Shown: positions 1 to 11,189 of the stretch, piece after piece
Position numbering within the stretch: position 1 is the stretch's first letter
How the letters are laid out: each line of letters begins with the position of its first letter
NCBI GenBank assembly: GCA_905220665.1
Contig: CAJNAR010000173.1
Location: 124,001 to 188,000, forward strand
Direction: 5' to 3'
DNA length: 64,000 nucleotides
DNA from: Albugo candida
Lineage: Eukaryota > Oomycota > Peronosporomycetes > Albuginales > Albuginaceae
Program-made: the position numbers and the translations under genes
The notes under the pieces: model-generated
Told to the model about the DNA's origin: nothing
Database searches by the model: none
Seen by the model: only the letters and a program-made list of their open reading frames with translations

Positions 1-515
1 GGATTTACAACAACGCTTGCGAGACCAGTTCGACGATTTCCAGCTGAGCGATTGTCGAGATATATCGGACTACATTGCACGTCATCGGCACATCATCGTT
101 CAAATACGCAACATGAATGAGATTGATCGGGTTATTTACTTCTAGCGCGGCTTACAAACTCGGACAAGAGAAGAGGTAAAATACAGACTTTGTGAAACAC
201 TGAATGAATCAATCAACGTGTCGTTGGATTATGATCGTTCACATCAAAGGGTTCAAAGGCTTGATGGAAGGTATCATCAAGCGTCAAGAAGACATGGTTG
301 GCGTAATGGGCATTAGGGAGCAGAAATTGAATCCGCAAGAAACTTTGCGGGTAATGAGTACCAACGGTGATATAATGAGCCTGAATAAATGGAGATTGAT
401 CATGTGAAAGACATTAGCGAGGAAGAATGCAGACGAAGACGACTGTGGTTTAATTGTAAGAAGCCAGGACATTCATGGAGTTAATGCGGTAATACCGTGA
501 AAGAAAAGAAACGAC
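1..515 (+). pseudogene. gag fragment with damaged CCHC zinc knuckle
   Basis: The reading frame that starts at base 2 runs as a capsid-like gag segment up to a TAG at about 145; the similarity then continues in other frames. Around 440-485 a nucleocapsid knuckle can be read, but the first cysteine is TGG (Trp) and a TAA stop sits just before the last cysteine, so a CX2CX4HX4C motif is recognisable but broken. The fragment is open to the left edge of the window. Confidence 0.72.
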
Positions 516-639
516 GTGGAAGGGCACGTCCGGTCGATCACGTGAAGGAAAACAAACGAAGCGACGAGGATACGATATTATTTGATCGTATAAAAACGTG
601 CAACGTCGAAACCGTGGATTATAAAGATGCCAGTGCACT

Positions 640-3600
640 AATCAGAAGACCGCCCATATCAATCAGAAAACGGTCAAGGTTCTTGTAGATGGAGAATCAA
701 GCGTTAATCTTTTCGACCCGGAATCGCAACGAAAACCTTGGGTATGCGTCATATATACCAAAATTCGATATAAAAACAAAACTGGAAACGTTCGATGGTA
801 GCAGTCAGAATGAAGATGTGAGAAGGTACAAGCCGACATTATTATGGAATGGCGAACCTTCAAAGACCAGATTTTTATAGAACTGACAAAAATGGGACAA
901 AAGCACGATGTGATTCTATGCAAACCATAGCATTACGAATTCCAGCCCATCATAGACTGAAGAACAATAAAATTACTTTTATGGTGCTTCCAAGGCAAAG
1001 TTATGCGACAGTATCAAGAAACCCCACCATACTATTGGATTTCTCGGAAGCTCCAAAGACTTTTGTCAAACATATGCAGGATGGAGCATTTTCTGCAGTA
1101 TACCTGATCAAGATATGTTCTTTGAACATCAAATCAGCGCCGTCATTCATACAACCAGTGCTGAGAGAAGTTTCTGATGTGTTTCCGTAAATTTCCAGAC
1201 AAACTACCACCAGAAAGATTGGTGAATTTTTACGGTCATCGATTTAGCTCAAGGATACCATCAAATGCTAGTCGCAAACAGCTCAAAGCAATACACAGCT
1301 TTCCGAACGCACAAAGAAACATATCACTACTTTGTTGCACCAATGGGTTTAGCAGGAATGCCAGGTATCTGGTCACGACTAATACGATCTTTATCGACAA
1401 ATTCACTTTTGTTGTCGTGTATTTGGACGGCATTTGCATCTTTTCAAGGACCAAGCCACACATGTAGAGCACCTTCGAGTAGTCTGTGGAGTTTATGATA
1501 CTAACACCTATACGCACATCGTGAGAAGTGCTCGTTTGGTCTACCCGGAATTGACTTTCTCGGCCACACTGTATCTGGTCAAGGACTATAGGTTGATAAG
1601 AAGAAGACTTTCGCGATTGCACAAATGGCGGCGCCACGAGGTTACTATCGCCGTTTTATATGTAATTTTGCAACGCATGCACTACCTCTCAGTCGGCTTA
1701 CGAAACAGGTTAGTTCATGGCATTGGGGTCCTGACCAGGAGCAAGCGTTTCTCTGTGTAAAGTTGACACGCAACAAACACCTGCATTGAAGTTGCCAGAC
1801 TTTTCTGCCAAGTTCTTAGCCACCATTGATACTTCAGGATATTGCGTCGGTGCAGTATTATCGCAAGTATTTGGTGTCGCCGATCATCCGATTGTGTTCT
1901 ATTAAAAAGTTGGGGCCAGCATGAAATCCATTGGCCACCACATGAAAAAGGGTTATTGGCAATAAAGATGGCACTAGAGAAATGGCGGCACTATCTTCAT
2001 GGTTGGCCATTCGATGTATATACAGACAACTCTGCGTGTCGTTAGGTGCTGCATCATCCAAAGGTCTTGCCGAAACTGGCTCGATTCCTGAACTTTTTTT
2101 TTCCGTAGTTTGATTTTGTTCTTTACCACGTCAAGAGAGTACACAACGTTGTCGCGGATGCATTGTCCCTTCCAGTACCGTTCCCCGCGACTTCTTTGCA
2201 TCATTCGGTTCATTCGTGTGGACAAGTGTGTTTTGGCGCGGTAACGCTTCTCGTCGTCACTTTCGGGCGGCATCAACCTACCGACAAATCGATAATGCTG
2301 CGGTGCACATGATACTCGATGATGTGGACCTTCGGAAGGAGGCGAGTATGCATTTGGATACGTCAATCAAAAAAGTGTTTCAAGAGACGTATGAGACAGA
2401 TTTTAGTAATGTATGGAATGGATCAAAGCGACTCGATGACGTCAAATTTGTGAAGTTGAAAGGCTTGGTGTATCTGCAATCTGATCACAATATTAAACGT
2501 TTGTGTGTCCCCAACAATTACAGAATTCGCACTGACATAATCAGCGAATCGCACGACGGACCAACAGCAGCACATCCGGGAATCCAGCGCGCTCAATACA
2601 AGATAGCACAGTGATATTACTGGCCAACGTTAAAAAAGGATGTAAGAGAATATGTATATACGTGTGAAACATGCATGAGATGGAAGTCCAGCAGTCTCAA
2701 AAAGATCGGAAAACTCATGCCCATTCCAGTTCCGCACGAATGTTGGGAAATGGTATCTATGGACTTTATGGTTGGTCCACCAGTTTCGAAAGGATATGAC
2801 TCAATTATGACGGCTGTGGATAAATTGTCCAAACGCGCGCGGTACATACCAACACATGCAAGGTAGACGCCGCAGAAGTGGCTCAGATATTTTTCGATGG
2901 AGTCATACGCCATCACGGATTACCACGAGTTATCAGAATTGACAGGATTTACCTCCAAATTATGGAAATCACTTATGCAACTGCTGAGAGTGAAATTGAG
3001 CATGACGACTGCCATCGAGCTTAAACCGACGGCCAAACCGAGCGTCAGAACTTGGTGCTCGAAGATGCTTAAGGTGCATGGTTTGTACCGTGGGAACGAG
3101 TGGGTCAATCATAAGAGCACCATTGAGTGTGCACACGCATCACTGATTAGCACGTCGACAAAGCTCTCTCCGTTCAAGATTGATACCGGTCGCCAACCAT
3201 ACTCACTTATATAGAATGAGTTAATCAATTTGCAAACAAAAATTCCAGTCGCAGATTATGCCCAAAAGTTTGTAGACAATCGCAAGCACTTGGTTGAAAT
3301 CGTGCGGAGAAATCTAATTGCCGCGCAGGCACGGCAGAAGCAGTATTATGACAGAAACGTCGGGAAGCCGACTCAAGCGCAGGAGACCTAGTCCTTCTGG
3401 ATACGAGAAATCTACCCGTTAAATTCTCCATGGCCGGTGGAGCCGAAACAACGTCTAAACTGACTGCAAGGCGAATAGGGCCATTCCGCATCATCAAGAT
3501 GATTAGTCAGAACGTTGCGAAGCTATCCCGCTCACATCCAACGTTCAACGTCGAGCTGCTGACACATTACACGCCAACACCAAGCAAATTCCGAACGAGA

Positions 3601-3765
3601 CCAATATCGAAGTCAGCTCCTATCCTTGTGGACAAACTGTCGAAATTTCGGAAATCCATCGGTCAGCGCCAATGGCTTGTTAGACATGGTTATCCAGAGA
3701 ATGACACCACTTGGCAAAATGAAAAGAACATCAAGCACGTTTCGCACTGGCGGAACCGCTGACAC
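640..3765 (+). pseudogene. pol remnant: protease, RT, RNase H, integrase, chromodomain
   Basis: A protease-like stretch lies near 670-720 with the active-site region read as VDGESS where D-[TS]-G-A is expected. Reverse transcriptase spans about 1130-1500; the catalytic box reads YLDG where YxDD is expected. RNase H is at about 1795-2045, including DVYTDN. The integrase zinc region (HX...H, CX2C) and core occupy about 2545-3215 and the tail about 3215-3600. A chromodomain-like segment is at about 3655-3765 (QWLVRHGYPENDTTW). In-frame stops and frameshifts occur throughout (for example at 1189, 1498, 2043, 2612, 3212), so this is a dead copy. Confidence 0.85.
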
Positions 3766-3803
3766 AATTCAAACAACGCCAACGCGAAGTCAAGCCCGGG
3801 GGA

Positions 3804-4026
3804 TGTCATCATGAACATGTTCTTAACATGTTCCTAACGGATAGTCGTGTGCATCATCATCCAAATTACATGTCCTGCACATTGCGTAAGTACACGTATT
3901 CCCATAACGTCATATGTCTGGCTTGTGGGAGGAATCGTGCGAAGGGAAAGGCTTAGAGGCAGGGTAGCGAACTAAGGACCTTTCCAAATAATAAATCACT
4001 TTTTACTTTTCACGAACTCCACGACA
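3804..4026 (+). repeat. Putative 3' LTR of the gypsy element
   Basis: Begins with TG right after a purine-rich polypurine-like tract and ends at a CA just before the duplicated MPP region. Near its start the 8-bp palindrome AACATGTT occurs twice (3814-3821 and 3825-3832). AATAATAAA at about 3987-3995 could act as a polyadenylation signal. Ends are inferred because the partner LTR is outside the window. Confidence 0.55.
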
Positions 4027-4032
4027 GTGGCC

Positions 4033-5272
4033 GAGATGAATTATAGTGCGTCAAGTGGAATGTGAAATTCTGATTTGTTCAATCGAGGCGAACGATACCT
4101 TGATAAGAAATCCTGTTTCTTGTTTAGTTTGTCGTCACAATAAGTACTTGATCTTGACTGAGAGATGACTTTGTACACTTGGATCAAGGCAAGGTAGAGG
4201 CCTCTGGTATATAATATAAGCTTCAAGGGCTCAACACACCTGTTGTCCATTAACACTTATATGCTAGACTGAGTTCATTCATTTGTTTCTGAGGCTACAG
4301 AAAGTGTATCGTTGCGCGAAAAAACAGCAAGAAGCGGTTAATGACTCAACAAAAGACATGTACTTTTTGTTACGGCTAGCTATCACCAGTTCATGCGTGT
4401 CTTCGAAGAATCTGCTTCTATAGCTAGTTGTGTAAAAAGATTTGTGACCATTGAACGTGGAACGTCCGAGATACACTGTAGGACCGATACACATATGTGA
4501 CCTTTAGATGTTTGATCTAGAATAATGGAATTGGGAGATCAACTCAGTCAGCCGCATCTCTTCTTCGCATTTTTCGCCATGGCTGATATTGTGACATTCA
4601 AGTGATAGATCTGTGCGAATTGGGTAACCCGATTTAACGAAACTAGTACTAGCTTGCGGCGATGCAAGCAGCTATGATGTGACTGCACAAAAGCCATCGC
4701 AAAATCTACTAAACAAGAAGTATTCTTGACTTTAATCGATGATGCCAAAATTTTAATGACACTAAACGCAGGTACGCGTTCTTCATATATGTCATAGCAT
4801 TGAAATGCGCGTCATATTGTATAGGATAGCATGCCCCCATCCTAAATGACTGAGTCCTACAATTTCGATTTTACACACTATCCCTGGTCTGCTCGTGCTA
4901 CTTCCATTCGAGTAAAACCGATGCTACAGACGACACAACGGAGCTGCTGTCGCATCCTCCATCCTGTGATGTGCATTAATCAACTTCGAAGAAGACGTCA
5001 AATCAGTATTCTCACTCGAGCTGCTCATCTCTCATACACTTGTGATGAAACCCGATAGAAGTCAAGGACTAATTTGCCTGCTCCGAAACGCTTCGGGTGT
5101 TCTGAAAAAGCAGCTGCAAATTGCTGTTTCCAAGGCATTGTACTTATGCCGAATTTCCCTTTCGATGCAAAATCGTAACTGTCTCTGCCAAAGAAATTAC
5201 AAAGTACTTATTGTTCGAACAAACTATTGTGTTGGCTACCCAAATTCTTTCAAATATACCTTACCGAAATTA
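4033..5272 (+). repeat. Direct duplication, left copy (MPP alpha promoter and exon 1)
   Basis: This segment aligns by eye along nearly its whole length with 6871-8012: both start with GAGATGAA, share the tract around 4050/6890, GAGTTCATTCATTTGTTTCT at 4270/7095 and the coding stretch at 4921/7661, and stop matching just after CTTACCGAAATTA. Differences are scattered substitutions and small indels (about 100 bp longer on the left), so the duplication is not recent. The left copy ends about 13 nt into what is exon 2 of MPP alpha on the right. Confidence 0.85.
4921..5272 (+). pseudogene. Truncated copy of MPP alpha exon 1 and intron 1
   Basis: The ATG at 4921 opens a peptide nearly identical to the presequence of the MPP alpha gene at 7661 (MLQTTQRSCCR, then an RRRR run), but a TAG at about 5056 ends it and the rest is shifted. 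A splice donor like the one in the intact gene remains near 5200; the acceptor seen on the right as ATAG reads ATAC here. Nothing of the peptidase domains follows. It is either a by-product of the duplication or a short transcribed targeting peptide; I favour pseudogene. Confidence 0.75.
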
Positions 5273-5488
5273 TATACAGTAATACTTTATCGTATCTACT
5301 GAACATATACGGAGATGGATGATAATAGTTTACTAAATTGGCTACAAAGTAATAAAAAGCAGTCTGCAGTCAGCGTCAAGTTTTCGTAGAAACAATCAAT
5401 CTCTATCACTCGAAAATGAAGTAGCTGCGCGTAAAAACTACAGCATGGTATAAGTGCCAATATAGAATCCTTCTTGACAAATGGAAAG

Positions 5489-6621
5489 TCAGACCAGTTT
5501 ATATATATTTGTGATGAGAATCGAAATTTTATTTGGTGGTGTAAAGCCAAGTGCGTACATTCCTTTTTCGGGTAATTTTCGGAAGTGGAGCCCGTAAGAA
5601 GTGGAAAGCATGGAGCCAATGACCCAATTTGCGGCATTATTGCGGTATATTGCCAAATAGCACAGTCCGTGGCCATCGGTCACAAAATATTGTCGGGCTG
5701 ACAGTGTAAAGACTTCATGACCAGAATTATCGCTGAACTTGAATACCGGAAAGTTAAAGGCAGACACTGTAGCACAGTGGACTGGATGAGGCAATGAATT
5801 AGTCAATTTGTCATGTGCCTTCGTTATTAATTCAAATGCCCAATCCGGGAATAGGCTGTGACCATTTGAAAAGTCGAAGTAGACGATTTCTCTGCTGGGT
5901 ACGGAAATGACACCGTCACGTACACAATTTAAGGAATCTGTAATGATGTATTGCTCAGCCATGGATTTCGCCGTGACTTGAATTCTGTAATTTTCATTCA
6001 TATTATACTTAAAAAGTTCAAATTCTCGAGGCATAAACATTTTCATCGATTCTTTAGGCTCGCCAGCCATAGAGATAATTATAGCTTTGCCTGGCATTGC
6101 ATCCAAGGTACATTTGATCAGTTTGAAGCTAAGCAATTCGTAAACATTACTTCTCAGTCTCTCTTCGGTTGTGAGTGAATTGAATGTACTTGCGTCCTCC
6201 ATTGTCAATGCAACTGATGAGTCTTCATTAGGATTTCCAAGTTTCTTTTTTACAATTGGTACCTTTACCGCCATCAAAGCTGAGTTGATTGAGCATTGAA
6301 TATTGACTGAGAGACGTAACCATGACGCTTCTAAATGATGGAATGCCACATAAAGCCAAACGAGTTTCCTTGCACCCAGCATTGTCGAAGATGGTAAATT
6401 CGAAATTGAATTTAAATGCATCGGCTCTGCTCCACACACAATGCAAAAGTGGGACATATATTTTTTGGGCAGCTGCGTATCAGATAAACGGGAGAGTTTA
6501 ACGAGTGATTGTATTTGAATAAAAAGTGAAAGGCTGCGAAAAACCGACTAGGCGAACGTAGGGCCTGAGTTAATATTGGTACAAAAGCTGCAGCAATAAG
6601 TTTGCACTCACTTTTCATCAT
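5489..6621 (-). CDS. Pepsin-like (A1) aspartic protease homologue, probably inactive
   Basis: The main exon (6457 down to 5489) matches the shape of the C-terminal lobe of A1 aspartic proteases: an NYRIQVTAKSM strand, a VSVPSREIVYFD-like strand, a hydrophobic psi-loop flank, FPVFKFSDNSG, and a WVIGSMLSTSYGLHF segment where active enzymes have W-I-[LI]-G-D-x-[FL]. The position of the second catalytic D-[ST]-G-[TS] reads FSNGHS, so the Asp is missing. Upstream, an ATG at 6621 opens a hydrophobic, signal-like start, joined by an uncertain splice. A frame containing IFDNAG near 6370 could be the ruined first catalytic motif. The gene sits between the two copies of the MPP alpha duplication. Secretion is possible. 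Exon structure 5' of 6457 is unresolved. Confidence 0.5.
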
Positions 6622-6870
6622 TCGTGCGACTTTCTGGCTGCAATGCAATTTTATCCGCCAATCGGTCTCTTTCTCACTACTTTGTTTTGTAGCATAACTT
6701 CTGCGTCACCCACCCTTGATATGGTGCCATCAGACATGACAATCTTGATAAGCAACCTAAAGATCCAGCACCTCATTCAAAGCCAATTCATATAACAGAC
6801 CACCCGGCTGTCACATAGGGAAGGAGAACTCGGTGACGCTCATGCTCAAGGATGAAAAGCAACATTAGAC

Positions 6871-8012
6871 GAGATGAAACTACTGCGTCAAGTGGAATGT
6901 GGAATCATGCTTTTTTACAGCCGCAAACGATCCAGCAAAAAGAAATCATTTTTTTGGCTTACTTTGTCATCACAATGAATACTTGACCTTGACTGAGAGA
7001 TGACTTCGTGTACTTGGTTTAAGGCTAAAGGCCTATGGTATATAGCTCAAGAGCTCACAACTACTATCCATCTACAGTTATTTGCTATAGATTGAGTTCA
7101 TTCATTTGTTTCTGAGGCTACAGGAAGTGTATCGTTGCGCGCAAAACTCCAAGAAGCGGTTAATGACTCAACAAAGGCATGTTCTTGTTGTCATGGCTAG
7201 CTATCACCAGTTCAGACGTGTCTTTCCAAGAATCTGCTTCTATAGCTACTTGTGTGAGAAAGATTTTTGACCATTTTGATGGTGAAACGTCTAAGACACA
7301 CTGCATGACCGATACACACATGCGACCTTTGAATGTTTGATGTAGAGTAATTAAAATTGGGAGATCAACTCAGTCAACCGCGTCTCTTCTTCGTATTTTT
7401 CACCATGACTGATCTTGTGACATTCAAGTGATAGATCTGTGCAAAATCATTAAACAAGAAAAATTGTCGGCTTCAATCGATGATGTCAAAATTTATTGAC
7501 ACTAGACGCAGGCACGAGTTCCTTTCGTATGTCGATAGTATTGAAATGCGCGTCATATTTATAGGGTAGCCCGCCCCCATCCTTGACGATCGAGTCCTAT
7601 AATTTCGATCTTACACACTATCCCTGGTCTGCTCGTGCTACTTCCATTCGAGAAAAACCGATGCTACAGACGACACAACGGAGCTGCTGTCGCACCCTCC
7701 ATCCTGTGATGTGCATCAATCAACTTCGAAGAAGACGTCAGATCAGCATTCTCACTCAAACTGCTCATCTCTCATACAATCGTGATGTGACCGGACAGCA
7801 GTCTCCGACTGTTGCTTCCACTCCGAAACGCTTTGTCTATTCTGAACCCAAGCCGGAGAATGCTGTTTCCAAGGACAATGTACTTACTCCGAATTTCCCA
7901 TTCGATACAAAATCGCAATTGTCTCTGCTAGAAGAACTTCCAAAGTACGCATCATTCGCACAAACTACTATTTTGCATACTCATATCCTTTCAATATAGC
8001 TTACCGAAATTA
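6871..8012 (+). repeat. Direct duplication, right copy
   Basis: Partner of 4033-5272. It covers the region upstream of MPP alpha, its first exon, first intron and the first ~13 nt of exon 2. Only this copy is continuous with the rest of the peptidase gene. Confidence 0.85.
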
Positions 8013-9418
8013 AAATCCGCGAATCAACTCCAAGCACCAATCACTCAAATATCAACGTTGAATTCGGGTTTGCGCGTGATTTCTCAAGAAACTTACGGCC
8101 AGGCGGCGACTATTGGATTATTTGTTAATGCTGGAAGTCGTCATGAGGACGGTAGTGTAATTTTAAGAAATTTACGCTTTCTTTTTGATTCTTTACACAT
8201 TGTCCAACAGAATACACACTTGGTGTCAGTCACATGTTGGAACATTTAGGCTTCAAGACGACGAAAAAAAGATCACACTCGGAATTACTTCGCGAAATTG
8301 AAACTATTGGAGCACTAACGACCGCATCTAGTGGTCGTGAACAAATCATCTACACAATCGATCTTTTGCGAGATAATCTGGACAAAGGAGTCGAGTTGTT
8401 GGCCGATGCAATACTGAATATCAACCCAACGTCTGATGAAATCCAATCCATAAAGATGATCATGGGCTATCAGAATCAGGAGATGCAACAAAACGCACCT
8501 GGACTCGTCCAAGAAGCCATTCACGCTGCAGCATATGGCCCGAAATCTTCCTTAGGGAGACCTGTTCATTGTGTTGATGAACTGATCGATTCACTTACAA
8601 TTGAAAAAGTAAAGGCATTCCAAGAGCGACATTTTGTACCGAGCAAAATGGTTCTGGCTGGTTCAGGTATCGAGCATGAGAAGCTTGTTGAGCTTGGCGA
8701 GAAATACTTTAAATTTAAGGCTGATAGCATCAACATTAGCACACACGACGAAATTCAGCAACCAGTCTACTTGGGACAGCTTGAGGCAATCTCCAAACCA
8801 GACTCCACATTTTCGTATGCGGCTTTGGCTTTTCCCACTGGTGGCTGGCATAATGAAGATTTGGTGCCAGTGTGCGTCTTACATACATTACTCGGTGGCG
8901 GGGATAGCTTCTCTGCAGGTGGGCCTGGTAAAGGCATGTATTCACGTCTATATACGAGCGTACTCAATCGCTTTCACTGGGTGGAATCCGCATTTGCCTT
9001 CTCCTCCATTCATAATGATGTCGGATTGATGGGAATATATGGTGCTGCGACACCCTCTCATACTAGCAATCTGGTCGCTGTACTGTGTAATCAGTTACTA
9101 CACGTCGCACAAATTGCTGTGGATCCATTGGAGCTATCACGGGCTAAAAACCAACTAAAATCTTCTGTTCTTATGAATTTGGAGTCTCGAATGATACTTT
9201 ACGAGGATATTGGACGGCAATTGTTAACGTATGGATATCGTGAGTCTCCGCAGAGTGTCTGCGCTAAAATTGACAAAGTGACTACAGATGACATACAAAG
9301 AGTGATGAGAACGGCAATGACTGAACGTCCTAGTATGGTGTACTATGGAGACCTGAAGCTGTTTCCAGCGTACGATCAGGTTTTCAGCGGTATTAAAGAA
9401 GGATTACGTCATGTATGA
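7661..9418 (+). CDS. MPPA: Mitochondrial processing peptidase alpha subunit
   Basis: Three exons (7661-7944, 8000-8151, 8211-9418) give 547 aa. MPP removes presequences from imported matrix proteins as an alpha/beta heterodimer. The N-terminus is Arg/Ser/Thr-rich without acidic residues, as in a presequence. The glycine-rich loop that marks alpha subunits is present (GGGDSFSAGGPGKGM, near 8893-8937). Unlike most alpha subunits, an intact H-x-x-E-H (HMLEH, about residues 153-157) is kept, but counting 76 residues on, where beta subunits carry the third zinc ligand Glu, a Gln is found. Introns are 55 and 59 nt; the second uses the donor GTAGTG, because the alternative GTAATT three codons on breaks the frame. 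An in-frame ATG at 7583 (actually ATC context upstream) was not used. The promoter and exon 1 are duplicated at 4033-5272. Confidence 0.93.
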
Positions 9419-9758
9419 AACATTTGATCGTTTAAGTGAAGGAGTAGAATGAATATAATACTTCATCGGTCTTGACAACAGTGCTACGATACAAGGCGAT
9501 TATGACTTATCTCTAAACCGATCAATTATTGCAACTGATTTGATCATAAATATCGTAACGTTCCAACACATACAACACTACCTAAAATCTAGCAAATAAC
9601 ATTGATGCAACCGCACTTGGCACCCTATTATTCGAATTAGAGGCAAAAAGACCGAATTAGATACAAGGATAAGAGCAACCTTCAAATTAGCATGTTTCCT
9701 TTCCAAGTTGAAGTTTGGAACGGCAAGGAGCAACTTGATATCCGCCATTCAGTCGATA

Positions 9759-10355
9759 ATGGATAATTTGTGTCACAAAACGAGGCGACAGAGAGCGCTA
9801 ACAGCAATTGAGAAAGTGTCCCCAATCAAAAGAACACTTTGTCATGTCAACTTGAGAACTCCCGGAGAAGGTGATAAGACGACTCCTGTGTGCTTAAAAC
9901 GACGGAAGAAAGCTACTCGTAACTTGCTTTTGGATGAAATACATGACGTCTCTACAAATTCTAACGCTTTTGACACATTTGCTGTGACAGAGGACGACGA
10001 AGCAACGGAGACAGAACTTCTGTCGCTTTCGGACGTTCAAACACCAGAAAAGAGCGGTGGGTCTGCACAAGAAAACAAAAGCCAAAGTGAAAGAACCAGC
10101 CACGAAGACTTGGAGAAGAAGCGGCTAATGCGCAATGTGTGCAAGCTTACGTCCCCGGATGAAACTATCAAAGTCGACCAGCGGCATCGCACACGACGGA
10201 AAGAACGCCGTATATCAATTAATTTGTTTAAACACTCGAAATCATATGGCAATGCAACTCACACTGATGATGTCTGTTTAACAGGAAAGAAGCAAAGGCA
10301 GACAAACGCGCGACAGATACAAATATGCGCACTTCAACGCATGTTTTGTTTCTAA
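9759..10355 (+). CDS. Basic hypothetical protein, possibly nuclear
   Basis: An uninterrupted 198-codon frame from the ATG at 9759 (open upstream to a TTG at 9708). I recognise no family. It is rich in Lys/Arg with several bipartite-like basic clusters (KTRRQR, KRRKKATR, RHRTRRKERR), many Ser/Thr and SP/TP sites (SPIKRT, TPGEG, TPEK), and an acidic patch in the middle. Together these suggest a disordered, phosphorylated nuclear protein. It lies 340 bp downstream of MPP alpha on the same strand. Another reading from an ATG at 9692 could provide a different first exon, but I found no splice that joins it in frame. Confidence 0.45.
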   Translation: MDNLCHKTRRQRALTAIEKVSPIKRTLCHVNLRTPGEGDKTTPVCLKRRKKATRNLLLDEIHDVSTNSNAFDTFAVTEDDEATETELLSLSDVQTPEKSGGSAQENKSQSERTSHEDLEKKRLMRNVCKLTSPDETIKVDQRHRTRRKERRISINLFKHSKSYGNATHTDDVCLTGKKQRQTNARQIQICALQRMFCF

Positions 10356-11189
10356 TTTGTTGATCAAAGACAACTCGTAAAGGAAAGCAATCGGGTACAC
10401 AGTCATATTTTCAACAAGTCGACGGTCCTGGGCTCAATTTGTTTAGTCCTCAATACACGTTATAATGTGACTCGCTCGTTTCTTATCCTCTCTCACAACA
10501 ATCAATCTATGGTTCTCTTAATCGCATGAGCATTTCTCACATGCTGATCTGAAGACGTGAAGGAATCATCGATATGGCAGCTTTGTCGGGTTTAATGCCG
10601 ACACCATGCCACAGTTACGTTACTTCCTTACGTTTCCTTAAGATAATTCGATTATTCCGAATCATGTAATATCATGTAATCTATCTTACGACACATCAAG
10701 ATATCGGCCTGGATATCGTTATATTCACGTTACAAGTTATTTGGCCACACAGCGTGATCTATTCAGAACGAAAAGCTGCTACAAAAGTATGGAACCTCTA
10801 CTATTCAGTTCAAGAGACTTTTTGTGCTGAATAAAGCCCTTTCCTCATTCGACGAAAATCAAGACTTTCAAAGTGGTTACAATAATTTTGTCAATGACTT
10901 CACCTTCAAACAAGAAGAAAGTGAATGCATTTGACAGTTTCATCACGACAACACTTCGCAATCGATGCCACAAATTGCACACCGACTTTAAATTATACGT
11001 GAGAAAGGGCTATGGAATCAGACGATTTTATAGCTCTCTTCGTGCGTTAGAATCCTGACGCACAGGATACTATATTCCGGCATTGATTATCTTTTCTGCC
11101 AATGGAAAAGGCGACTAAACGTAGCCTAAAGATTCAAATCCCAAGAATTTGACTACTCTGCAGCAATCTGTATACACGTGAGGTATTGG
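10356..11189. other. Intergenic, no convincing gene
   Basis: 834 bp. A short frame at about 10897-11058 (basic, about 50 codons) has no recognisable features. No tRNA or repeat seen. Confidence 0.5.

Larger units (their letters stand above)
1..4026 (+). mobile_element. Decayed Ty3/gypsy (chromovirus-type) LTR retrotransposon, 3' part
   Basis: Reading the three forward frames together gives, in order, gag, a CCHC knuckle, aspartic protease, reverse transcriptase, RNase H, integrase and a C-terminal chromodomain, followed by a purine-rich tract (3795-3803) and a putative LTR. This order, with integrase after RNase H and a terminal chromodomain, is that of Ty3/gypsy chromoviruses. The frame is broken many times by stops and shifts, so the copy cannot encode its proteins. 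The 5' LTR and the start of gag lie left of the window. The 3' end abuts the duplicated segment that starts at 4033. The outer boundary is inferred from a TG...CA pair and was not checked against a second LTR. Confidence 0.88.

Noticed and set aside
7583..7660. 26 extra in-frame codons before the MPP alpha start
   Set aside because: The extension has an acidic/aromatic composition unlike a presequence, and its first codon is not ATG; ATG 7661 opens a typical targeting peptide.
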